Below, one piece after another: positions 1 through 6,623 of a DNA stretch of 10,749 nt. The notes under the pieces were generated by a model, which was not told the DNA's origin, did no database searches, and worked only from the letters and a program-made list of their open reading frames with translations. The translations under genes were made by a program, and so were the position numbers. Each line of letters begins with the position of its first letter. The stretch's first letter is position 1. The DNA lies in NCBI RefSeq assembly GCF_937934665.1, contig NZ_CALGYW010000027.1, positions 1-10,749 of the forward strand. Direction: 5' to 3'. Origin of the DNA: an uncultured Anaerococcus sp. Its GTDB lineage: Bacteria > Bacillota > Clostridia > Tissierellales > Peptoniphilaceae.

Positions 1-1
1 T

Positions 2-1344
2 TACGATGTTGTCATAGCCGGCGGTGGGATGAGTGGGCTTGTATCTGCTTATAAAACAAACGGAAATATGCTAGCTGCACCTAGTGAGGCTGATAAGGAA
101 ACAATGAAACAAGGTTGGCTTGATAGGTCCTATTCTCAGGATTTAAACCCTATTGATATGGAAATGCCGGATGCTCTTATAGATGTATCTCCAAAGCTAA
201 TGAAGGTATATGACGATTTGGGTGTTGACTACAGGGTAGAACCTAGTGAAAAAAATGGATCAATCACAGTTAAAATTAATCCAAATGAAAAATCAAAGAA
301 AAATGCAGAATCTATACAAATACCATCTAAGAAGGCAAATGCCAAGGGAGCTCCTCATTTAATAGATACTTTTGTAGACAAGATTAAGGATATGGGTGTT
401 GATATTTACTTAAATACTCCAGCTACAGAATTAATAGAAGAAAATAGTACTATAAAAGGTATCATATCAGATTCAAAAACTGGTAAAAAGACTTTTAATG
501 CAGGAGCAGTAGTGCTTGCAACCGGTGATTATGCAAGAAATGCTGAAATGGATAAAGAGTATAACAAAAGAGGGGCAGGAGAATACTCTGCATCTGCAGT
601 AGGTAATACTGGTGACGGCCACAGGCTAGCCCTTGATGCTGGAGCTGTTATAAATCCTTTCCAAGAGTCTATGTCTGGCGTATTTAATGCCAACCCTCAT
701 GATTACCCAATGATAGGAGATCCTACAAATGGCTATCCATTCGAATCAATCCTACTCAATATGGAAGGAAGAAGAGTTTACAAAGAAGATGGTGGATCTC
801 ACCCTCAAAATTCGAATTTGTTAGAGAAGATGGACAAAATACAGCTTGGGCAATTATGGATAGTGAAATAGCACAAAAACTTCCACGTTTAGATGAATAT
901 ATAGAAAAAACTAATAATAATGATAAAATTATAAGAGTCTATAAGGCTAATACTATTGAAGAATTAGCTAAACTAATGGAACTTGATCCAGAAGTAGTAA
1001 AAGAAGAAGTAAATAAGTATAACGAACTTGCCAGGGCTGGTGAAGATACAGACTTTGGCAAAGACAGTGAATTCTTAAAAGAATTCAAAGAAGAAGGACC
1101 CTATTACGCTGCCCTAATGTACGATGCAACCCGCGGTGTATATGGAGGTATAAAAACTTCTCCTAGAGCAGAAGTAGTAGATGAAAATGATAATCCTATA
1201 CCAGGTCTTTACGCATCTGAAGTCATCTCTTCCGGACAATTCTTTGGTGACTTCTACCCAGGTAGACAAGCTATAGCTGTAGCTGGCCATATGTGTTATA
1301 TAGCTGGTGATAGTGCAAGTGAGTTCACTAGTAAAACCGAATAA
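2..1344 (+). pseudogene. FAD-dependent flavocytochrome c / fumarate reductase-like oxidoreductase, disrupted and 5'-truncated by window edge
   Basis: The reading frame is open from base 2 and shows the N-terminal dinucleotide-binding signature YDVVIAGGGMSG, so the true start lies outside the window. The middle carries features of the FAD_binding_2 family, including VVLATGDYARN and GNTGDGHRLALDAGA. The C-terminal part has GGIKTSPRAEV and IPGLYASEV, the usual FAD-contacting end of this family. Two lesions are visible. First, AYK (about base 52) runs straight into TNGNMLAAPS, skipping the roughly 20 residues that normally form helix 1 and strand 2 with their acidic ribose-binding residue. Second, the frame breaks at an A-run (807-810): the upstream frame ends at 871, while FEFVREDGQNTAW, in the other frame from 811, carries on the protein to 1344. 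One missing A restores it. Family members reduce fumarate, urocanate or related enoates using FMN/FAD; the substrate here cannot be told. The tandem TAA TAA stop is followed by a terminator. Sequencing error is an alternative for the frameshift. Confidence 0.82.
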
Positions 1345-1360
1345 TAAGATAGCTTAGATA

Positions 1361-1398
1361 AATACCCTCTTCGCTAGAAACAAATAGGGTATTTTTTT
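1361..1398 (+). terminator. Intrinsic terminator after the flavoprotein
   Basis: An 8-bp stem AATACCCT (1361-1368) / AGGGTATT (1386-1393) with a 17-base loop runs directly into a T tract (1392-1398). It lies 16 bases after the stop codon of the broken flavoprotein gene. Confidence 0.75.
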
Positions 1399-1624
1399 AT
1401 CTAGTATTATAATTTAAAATTTAACCTTCAGTATTTGCATTACATATATTTAGACCTTAGTAACCTTTTAACTTCAATTCATTTTTAATTAACACTACCC
1501 GTTAGATTCAAGAAAAATTCTCTTGTAAGATTCTCCCCTTCTATTTTTAACCGATTATTTGCTATATTAAGTATTATTTTTGAATAAAAATTACAATGAA
1601 GCTAATTTTTTTCTGCAATTATAT
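1399..1624. other. AT-rich intergenic stretch with no recognised gene
   Basis: About 225 bases between the flavoprotein terminator and the T-box promoter. Stops are frequent in all frames, no Shine-Dalgarno/start pair is convincing, and only minor short inverted repeats are visible (for example CAAGA/TCTTG around 1510-1527). I see no function. Confidence 0.5.
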
Positions 1625-1656
1625 TTGCAAAATTATTAAATAGGGTGTATTATAAT
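1625..1656 (+). promoter_or_regulatory. Sigma-A type promoter of the T-box operon
   Basis: A -35 box TTGCAA (1625-1630) is followed after 17 bases by TATTAT (1648-1653). An overlapping perfect TATAAT sits at 1651-1656, but its spacing is longer (20). Transcription would begin close to 1660, just before the first helix of the T-box leader, which fits well. Confidence 0.6.
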
Positions 1657-1661
1657 AAACA

Positions 1662-1916
1662 ACAGCTAAGAAGTGGCAAAGTAACTTAGAAGTTTTTTAC
1701 AGAAAGCTAGCGGCTGATGAAAGCTAGCAAAAATAACTAGGCGAAAAATCCCCACTTTGCTGCAGGGCCCAAATAAGTAAGTCTTGCCGTAAACCCACGT
1801 TACAGGGTTATTCATTATGAATATGAGTGCATCATATGATGAAGAAGAGTGGTACCGCGTAAGATTACATATCTTCCGTCTCTTGCAATACTTTTGCAAG
1901 CAGACGGATTTTTTTA
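1662..1916 (+). ncRNA. T-box leader (tRNA-sensing riboswitch), probable isoleucine specifier
   Basis: The hallmark T-box sequence AGAGTGGTACCGCG lies at 1846-1859, followed by a strong intrinsic terminator. Stem I can be drawn: AAGTGG (1671-1676) pairs with CCACTT (1752-1757), and CTTAG (1685-1689) with CTAGG (1737-1741). Between these helices is an internal loop with the loop-E elements AGTA (1680-1683) on one side and GAA (1743-1745) on the other. The apical part GCTAGC...GCTAGC (1706-1728) encloses GGCTGATGAAA, like the conserved T-box terminal region. A Stem III-like helix lies around 1785-1807. The 3' strand of the specifier loop reads CGAAAAATCC and contains ATC (Ile) at 1748-1750. AAA, AAT or TCC cannot be excluded by eye, but ATC agrees with the downstream branched-chain aminotransferase. 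T-boxes pair with uncharged tRNA and let transcription through when that amino acid is scarce. Confidence 0.9.
1876..1915 (+). terminator. T-box regulated intrinsic terminator
   Basis: CCGTCT (1876-1881) pairs with AGACGG (1902-1907) and CTTGCAA (1882-1888) with TTGCAAG (1894-1900), with one bulged C at 1901 and loop TACTT. Seven T residues follow at 1909-1915. The 5' arm is also available to pair with the T-box region as antiterminator, which makes this the off-state of the leader. Confidence 0.9.
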
Positions 1917-1936
1917 TACTTAAAAAAGGAGAAATT

Positions 1937-3130
1937 ATGCTAAGAAATTTAAAGAAAAAAAGGGCGAAATCATCGGTTGTTTCGATAGCCCTAATGTTGT
2001 TTGCCTCCCATGCTGGAGGAGGCTTTGCTAGTGGTAACCAAGTTAACACCTGGTTTGTAGGCTTAGGGAGTATGGGTATTTTATCATCTATCATAGCAGT
2101 CCTAATCTTATGTTTTATGCTAAGACAAGCCTTTATCATGTATAACAGGGAGGGTCACGAATCTTATAAGGATTTTTTCAAGTCCCTATACAGTCCCTTT
2201 GATAAACTATACCTAGTTTTTGAATTGTTTTTTAATATCATGGTCGTAATGGTTATTGCAACTACAATATCTGGTGCATCCAACGCCCTCTTAGACTTTG
2301 TTGGTATAAATTATAGGCTAGCATCAATTTTAGTTAGCCTTCTTATCTTAATTTTATCAATCTTTGGGGCAGATCTTGTGAGACGCTTATCTGCTGTAAT
2401 GGGGATCATAATCCTTATATCAAGCCTTTCAATATACCTAATAGGAATTCCTATGGGTGATAATATATTTGAACTTATAAGCTATGACCTGGCTGTCCAT
2501 GGCTACAAAAATTTAGGACCAGCCGTTGTAAATGGTTTTGTATATGCAGGTTTTCAGTGCGTGCAAATCCCTGCCATGCTTGCCGTATCATCTAGCCTAA
2601 AAACTAAGGATGAAGCAAGTAGGTCTATGGCCCTATCCTTTGCGATAAATGCCCTAGCCCTAGGCCTATCAGTTGTAATGCTTCTTTCATGGAGGTCTTA
2701 TTATATGTCAGTTGATTTCGGAACTACCCTGCCTACTCTAACTGCTACAAAGGCCATGGGATATAAATGGATGAGTATATTTTATGCCCTTAGCCTAATT
2801 TTATGCCTAATCTCATCTGGTGTTTCGATAATTTTCGGCTTTGTTTCAAGGTTTGAAAATACCGAAATCTTATGTGATATAGGGTCAGTAAAGGTAAGGA
2901 GGTTTTTGATAGCAGCCTTTATCATCGCTGTTTCAACTCTGATATCCTTCTTTGGCCTTACAAACATAATTAAATATGGCTATGGGTATTGCGGTTATAT
3001 AGCTATAATATTTATAATTATACCAATTATAGTCATAGGAGAATATAGGAATAGAAAAGTAGATACTAATAATTATGCTGTAGAATTTGCATATGTAGAA
3101 AAGAAAGAGAGTGAAGAAAATGAAATATAA
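1937..3130 (+). CDS. YkvI-family integral membrane protein, probable branched-chain amino acid transporter
   Basis: A 397-residue polytopic membrane protein with about ten to eleven hydrophobic segments. The basic N-terminus (LRNLKKKRAK) precedes TM1, which contains ASHAGGGFASG (residues 23-33), a glycine-rich unwound-helix pattern seen in the YkvI family and in LeuT-fold carriers generally. The start is ATG 1937, because AAAAGGAG lies 6 bases upstream and because an in-frame extension to 1817 would run through the T-box terminator. It is first in a T-box operon and its 3' end overlaps the aminotransferase start by 11 bases. The family is largely uncharacterised. Branched-chain amino acid uptake is my inference from the T-box and from ilvE, not from the protein itself; export or another amino acid is possible. 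The C-terminal tail is short, charged and cytosolic. Confidence 0.85.
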   Translation: MLRNLKKKRAKSSVVSIALMLFASHAGGGFASGNQVNTWFVGLGSMGILSSIIAVLILCFMLRQAFIMYNREGHESYKDFFKSLYSPFDKLYLVFELFFNIMVVMVIATTISGASNALLDFVGINYRLASILVSLLILILSIFGADLVRRLSAVMGIIILISSLSIYLIGIPMGDNIFELISYDLAVHGYKNLGPAVVNGFVYAGFQCVQIPAMLAVSSSLKTKDEASRSMALSFAINALALGLSVVMLLSWRSYYMSVDFGTTLPTLTATKAMGYKWMSIFYALSLILCLISSGVSIIFGFVSRFENTEILCDIGSVKVRRFLIAAFIIAVSTLISFFGLTNIIKYGYGYCGYIAIIFIIIPIIVIGEYRNRKVDTNNYAVEFAYVEKKESEENEI

Positions 3131-4190
3131 ATTTATTGAAAGAGATAAACTAAAAGAAAAACCCCAAGGAGAACTTGGTTTTGGAAAGTATTATACAGAC
3201 TACATGTTTGAGATGACTTATACTGAGGACGAAGGTTGGCATGATAAAAAAATAAGACCCTACGGTCCTATCGAAGTAGACCCTTCCGTGATGGTCCTCC
3301 ACTATGCTCAAGAAACCTTTGAAGGGCTTAAGGCCTATAAAAATGATGGCAAGGTATATCTTTTTAGGCCTGAAATGAACGCAAAAAGATTTCAAAGTTC
3401 CAACGAGAGGATGTGCATGCCTAAGATTGATACGGAAGAATTTATAAATATCATCGAAGAACTGGTAAATTTAGAAAGGGACTGGATTCCTGATAGCGAA
3501 GGAGCATCTCTTTATATTAGACCCTTTATGTTTGCAAGCGAGAAAAATATAGGAGTTAAGGTAGCTAATAAGTATACCTTCCTAGTCAGCCTCTCCCCTG
3601 TTGGTCAATACTATAAGGAAGGGATTAATCCTGTAAAAATCTATGTAGAAGATAAGTATATTAGGGCAGCCCAGGGAGGAACTGGCTTTGTAAAATGTGG
3701 TGGTAACTATGCAGCAAGCCTGATTGCCCAGCAAAGGGCTGAAGAAATGGGCTATACCCAGGTCCTTTGGCTTGATGGTAAGGAAAGAAAGTATGTAGAA
3801 GAAGTCGGCTCTATGAATGCTATGTTTCTTATAGATGATACTATCTATACAGCCCCCATAGATGGGACTGTCCTTCCTGGTGTTACCAGGGATTCTGTAA
3901 TAAAACTCCTTGATGAATTTGATGTAAAGTTAAAAGAAGAGCACTTCACCATTGACTTTTTAATAGATATGATCGAGGAGGGAAGGCTTAAAGAAGCCTT
4001 TGGTACAGGTACAGCAGCAGTTATTTCTCCAATTGGAGAGCTTGGCTATAAGGGAAATTCTTATATCATAAACGAATTTAAAACAGGAGACTTGACTAAA
4101 AAATTATATGATAGGCTTACTGGTATCCAATACGGAAGACTAGAAGATAAGTACGGATGGAGAAGAGAGGTAAAAAATGACCACTGTTAG
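3120..4190 (+). CDS. ilvE: Branched-chain amino acid aminotransferase (class IV, BCAT type II-like)
   Basis: A 356-residue PLP enzyme that interconverts Leu, Ile and Val with their 2-oxo acids using 2-oxoglutarate/glutamate in the cytosol. Visible family features are VLHYAQETFEGLKAY, LFRPEMNAKRF near the N-terminus, the pyridoxal lysine in FVKCGGNYA (Lys192), LWLDGKERKYVEEVGSMN, and the phosphate-binding end GTGTAAVISPIG. Length and the long N-terminal arm fit the larger eukaryote-like BCAT group rather than the roughly 310-residue enterobacterial form. I chose ATG 3120: AGAGAG lies 8 bases upstream, whereas GTG 3111 has no ribosome site. The start overlaps the transporter stop, suggesting translational coupling, and the stop overlaps the dehydrogenase start by 14 bases. 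It shares the T-box leader, so it should be induced when the sensed amino acid is limiting. It could run toward synthesis or breakdown. Confidence 0.93.
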   Translation: MKYKFIERDKLKEKPQGELGFGKYYTDYMFEMTYTEDEGWHDKKIRPYGPIEVDPSVMVLHYAQETFEGLKAYKNDGKVYLFRPEMNAKRFQSSNERMCMPKIDTEEFINIIEELVNLERDWIPDSEGASLYIRPFMFASEKNIGVKVANKYTFLVSLSPVGQYYKEGINPVKIYVEDKYIRAAQGGTGFVKCGGNYAASLIAQQRAEEMGYTQVLWLDGKERKYVEEVGSMNAMFLIDDTIYTAPIDGTVLPGVTRDSVIKLLDEFDVKLKEEHFTIDFLIDMIEEGRLKEAFGTGTAAVISPIGELGYKGNSYIINEFKTGDLTKKLYDRLTGIQYGRLEDKYGWRREVKNDHC

Positions 4191-5259
4191 GTTAACAAAC
4201 TATAATTTAGATAGGTACGGCTACAAGGATTTACCAAGAGTGTGCGCAGACTATGGATTTAAAAAAGTAGTCCTTGTTGGTGGAAAAAAAGCCCTAGGGG
4301 CAAGTGAAGACCTTATAAGAAAGGCTCTTGAGGGGACTGATATACAAATCCTAGCCTCCCTGGTATATGGGACAGACTCTACCATGGACAATGTCTATAG
4401 GCTAAAAGCTATGAAGGAAGTAGAAGATGCTGATGTAATCTTTGCCGTTGGAGGTGGCAAGGCCATAGACACATCAAAAGTCCTTGGAGTTGAGGCAAAT
4501 AAAAAAGTCTTCACCTTCCCTACCATATGTTCAAACTGTTCAGCAGCAACTGCCATTGCTGTGGTTTATAACAACAACGGATCCTTCTCCCACTACGATA
4601 CCAGGATGGTAGCTCCCTATCATATGTTTATTGCAACAGATGTAATTGCCAAAGCCCCGGACTTATATATGTGGGCAGGGGTTGGAGACGGTTTATCTAA
4701 AGAGGCTGAGGTAAAATTTGCCACAGAGGGGCTAAGCCTTGATACCACAGCAAGCCTCGGCCTTGCCATAGCCAAGTCTTGCGAAAAACCATTTTTAGAC
4801 TACGGTAAAAAGGCTATAGAAGATTGTAAAAATAAAGAGGCTAGTGAAGCCATAGAGAGAATTGCAACAGATGTTTTAATATCTACAGGCTATGTTTCAA
4901 ACCTTACAAACAGTGATAATTACTACTACAACTCTTCTTTAGCCCATGCCTTCTATAATGCAACAACCTCAATAAGCAGAGAGGGAAATTTTGAACATGG
5001 GGCAATTGTTGCTTTTGGGGTTATGGTCCTCCATGCCTATAGGGAAGATGAAGATGAGCTTAGAAAAATAGGAGAATTTAACAAGTCTGTAAGGCTTCCT
5101 ACTAGGTTAAGTCATATAAACTTAGACGAGTCTCATCTAGATAAAATTACGGAAAAAGCGCAAGAAACAACAGAATGGCAAAAATCAGAAAAGAAGCTTT
5201 CCGCTAATAAATTCAGGGAAGCTATTCTAAAAGCTGATGAGTTTGGCCAAACTTTATAA
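4177..5259 (+). CDS. Iron-containing alcohol dehydrogenase family protein, GldA/HcxA-like; probable 2-oxo acid (2-hydroxy acid) dehydrogenase
   Basis: A 360-residue protein of the group III metal-dependent alcohol dehydrogenase fold. The nucleotide-binding loop GGGKAID is at residues 92-98, and FPTICSNCSAATAIAVVY forms the middle signature. The metal ligands expected from glycerol dehydrogenase appear at almost the same numbers: Asp171 (GVGDGLSK), His257 (SLAHAFY) and His274 (NFEHGAI). Known relatives include glycerol dehydrogenase GldA and E. coli HcxA (YbdH), which reduces 2-oxo acids to 2-hydroxy acids. GAGAGG lies 6 bases before ATG 4177, and the start overlaps ilvE by 14 bases, so the two are probably translated together. 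From this context I infer that it reduces branched-chain 2-oxo acids made by IlvE, as in reductive amino-acid fermentation. A glycerol or diol substrate cannot be excluded from sequence alone. Confidence 0.82.
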   Translation: MTTVRLTNYNLDRYGYKDLPRVCADYGFKKVVLVGGKKALGASEDLIRKALEGTDIQILASLVYGTDSTMDNVYRLKAMKEVEDADVIFAVGGGKAIDTSKVLGVEANKKVFTFPTICSNCSAATAIAVVYNNNGSFSHYDTRMVAPYHMFIATDVIAKAPDLYMWAGVGDGLSKEAEVKFATEGLSLDTTASLGLAIAKSCEKPFLDYGKKAIEDCKNKEASEAIERIATDVLISTGYVSNLTNSDNYYYNSSLAHAFYNATTSISREGNFEHGAIVAFGVMVLHAYREDEDELRKIGEFNKSVRLPTRLSHINLDESHLDKITEKAQETTEWQKSEKKLSANKFREAILKADEFGQTL

Positions 5260-5267
5260 AGATATCT

Positions 5268-5330
5268 GCGGGCAGGCTTATAATAAATCTATGTAAGACT
5301 ATTAATACTGACAAGATAAGGCCTGCCGCC
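5268..5330. repeat. Imperfect inverted repeat after the dehydrogenase gene
   Basis: GGCAGGCTTAT (5271-5281) is the near-complement of ATAAGGCCTGCC (5316-5327), with one bulged base and about 34 bases between. No T tract follows on the plus strand, so it may be an RNA-stabilising 3' end rather than a classical terminator. Confidence 0.45.
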
Positions 5331-5544
5331 CCGCCCTTAACAATCGCCATTAGGTCTATACCTGCCTCCTATGGAGAAAGCTAAAAAATCATAATATAAA
5401 CTTAAGTTCCTGCTAAATTTACAAAAGCTCCTATCAATATTTGCTAGGATAATCCCTACTATAATAGGATAAAAACTTAAATCGGAACCACATCAATAGT
5501 CGTGCCTCTACTTTTTTAAAAAATTACCTACCATATATTATCCT

Positions 5545-5571
5545 AATATAAAAGAGCAGCCTAAGCTGCCC
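5545..5571 (-). terminator. Probable intrinsic terminator, minus strand
   Basis: Read on the minus strand, GGGCAGC-TTAG-GCTGCTC forms a 7-bp stem with one G-T pair (5571 to 5554), followed by TTTTATATT. It lies about 225 bases beyond the stop of the 176-residue minus-strand gene and could end its transcript, or that of a small RNA from the gap. Confidence 0.5.
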
Positions 5572-5573
5572 AA

Positions 5574-5618
5574 GGCAAGTCAAGGGGCAAAACTTGCCGA
5601 ATTTTCCTGTAAGACAGG
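5574..5618. repeat. Two adjacent short hairpins
   Basis: GGCAAGT (5574-5580) pairs with ACTTGCC (5592-5598) around an 11-base loop. CCTGT (5606-5610) pairs with ACAGG (5614-5618) around AAG. With the minus-strand terminator hairpin beside them they make three stems in 65 bases. The last is followed by CCTTTTG and might weakly terminate the plus-strand operon. Confidence 0.45.
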
Positions 5619-5794
5619 CCTTTTGAATGTAATTTATCTTGCCAAACATTTAACGGGTAAAGATAAAAAGTAAATATAGTAAAATGTTTATATCTAAAAG
5701 GTAAAGATACATTCATTCCCCAAAGTTTAATCATATTCTATATTAGCCACAAAACCATAATTTTTTAAGATAATTAATATAGCACGATATAAAT

Positions 5795-6325
5795 TTAAGA
5801 TTCAATTTTTGGTCTTTCAACTTCGCTCTCAAAATTTATCTTTTCAATCTCTTGCGAAACTTCTTCAGTAGTTTTCCTTAAAAAATCAAGCCTATCGTCA
5901 GTCTCATCATAAAGTGGATGCATATAGGAAACTAGCTTGCCTGACTCGTGGATTTTTGTCATATAGCCCTTAAGGGAAATTGTTTCATATATCTCTATAA
6001 GTCTGTAAGCCTCTTTATTTTCGCTTATAAGTTGGTCTAGGCTCACCTCTTTCTTTGCATAAGGTGAATAGATAAGAGTTGAACTATTATGCTCATTTAA
6101 AAGACTTACATAAAGTGGTATGAGATTTGTTATTTCCTCATATCTATCAAAAAGCTTTTTAATTTTAGAAACCTTCCTATCATCAAAGGTATCCTCCCCA
6201 TCCCTGGCTACTATTGGCAGACTATCTAGCTTGTAATCATCTAAGATTAGTTCGCTATAGAGTTTAGCTTCCTCATTTTTTAATTTATTAAGATCTTTAA
6301 TAAGTTGGTTAATTGTTATTTTCAT
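5795..6325 (-). CDS. Hypothetical cytosolic helical protein, 176 residues
   Basis: I do not recognise this protein with confidence. It begins MKITINQLIKDLNKLKNEEAKLYSEL, a charged heptad-like helix likely to form a short coiled coil. Two more predicted helices follow (KVSKIKKLFDRYEEITNLI and the SLDQLISENKEAYRLIEIYETI region), and the tail is acidic. No signal peptide, membrane segment, cysteine pair or catalytic motif is seen. The helix-loop-helix order, with NEHNSSTLIY in the middle, faintly resembles the DIP1984/septicolysin-type family, but this is an unverified impression. There are two adjacent ATGs; I chose 6325 because AAAGGA sits 6 bases upstream of it and only 3 from ATG 6328. The gene stands alone on the minus strand, and codon use resembles that of its neighbours. 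Confidence 0.7.
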   Translation of the reverse strand: MKITINQLIKDLNKLKNEEAKLYSELILDDYKLDSLPIVARDGEDTFDDRKVSKIKKLFDRYEEITNLIPLYVSLLNEHNSSTLIYSPYAKKEVSLDQLISENKEAYRLIEIYETISLKGYMTKIHESGKLVSYMHPLYDETDDRLDFLRKTTEEVSQEIEKINFESEVERPKIES

Positions 6326-6513
6326 CATGATTCCTTTCTAGCAAATCTCTTTCTCTAAGATCTGTAATAAGGGCCTTAGGATAATTGTCTATACGACTGA
6401 AGCTGCTACTTGGAAAGTGGCAAGACCTACAAAACCAATCCCTTAAGGGAAAATATAAAAATAGGGTCCCAAGCAAGTGGGGCACTATCATAGAATTTTT
6501 TAAATAAAATCCA

Positions 6514-6537
6514 TAAAATCTTCTCTATAAGATTTTA
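6514..6537 (-). terminator. Possible terminator hairpin downstream of the hydrolase
   Basis: TAAAATCTT (6514-6522) pairs with AAGATTTTA (6529-6537) around a 6-base loop. On the minus strand it is followed by TGGATTTTATTT, a loose T-rich tract. The stem is AT-rich, so efficiency is doubtful. Confidence 0.35.
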
Positions 6538-6564
6538 CCTTTCTTGTAATACTTAACTAGAAAT

Positions 6565-6589
6565 CCCCTAATCTTTTAAAGATTAGAGG
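6565..6589 (-). terminator. Strong hairpin just beyond the hydrolase stop
   Basis: On the minus strand CCTCTAATCTTT pairs with AAAGATTAGGGG (6589 to 6565), with one G-T pair and almost no loop, so the centre will open. It starts 35 bases after the hydrolase stop. The T tract is weak (ATTTCTAG). It may be a terminator, an mRNA 3' stabiliser, or a palindromic protein site. Confidence 0.4.
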
Positions 6590-6623
6590 CTCTATGATAA
6601 TATTAGGCCTTATTCAAAATTTT

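Larger units (their letters stand above)
5260..5794. other. 535-base gap with hairpins, repeats and possible small ORF relics
   Basis: No convincing full-length gene. A long-loop inverted repeat sits just after the dehydrogenase (about 5268-5330). Three close hairpins lie at 5554-5618. The decamer GGTAAAGATA occurs twice (5656-5665 and 5700-5709), next to the inverted pair AAACATTT (5644-5651) / AAATGTTT (5682-5689). On the minus strand, short hydrophobic reading frames occur between 5222 and about 5490. These include YPIIVGIILANIDRSF, without a start codon, which might be remnants of a small membrane protein. Confidence 0.5.
6329..6623. other. 295-base intergenic region with palindromes, no gene supported
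   Basis: It lies between two minus-strand genes. It holds the 12-base palindrome TCCCTTAAGGGA at about 6439-6450 and two hairpins near the hydrolase end that are listed separately. A 60-codon minus-strand frame here has no ribosome-binding site. A weak minus-strand promoter for the 176-residue gene may be TTTCCA, 17 bases, TATAGA, but it is not strong enough to call. Confidence 0.4.

Noticed and set aside
1817..1936. In-frame 40-codon upstream extension of the transporter
   Set aside because: It reads through the T-box sequence and terminator hairpin and lacks a ribosome site; ATG 1937 has a clear AAAAGGAG.
1666..2139. 157-codon minus-strand frame
   Set aside because: It lies antisense to the T-box leader and the start of the transporter and has no ribosome site or family features.
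2782..3395. Minus-strand frames of 61 and 81 codons
   Set aside because: They are antisense shadows of the transporter and ilvE, without starts or motifs.
6360..6480. Possible structured RNA or riboswitch around the TCCCTTAAGGGA palindrome
   Set aside because: No known riboswitch core could be matched and the pairings found are short; noted only as a gap description.
6309..6491. 60-codon minus-strand frame with a CRSC motif
   Set aside because: There is no Shine-Dalgarno before its ATG, it overlaps the next gene start, and its composition is not protein-like beyond a short hydrophobic run.
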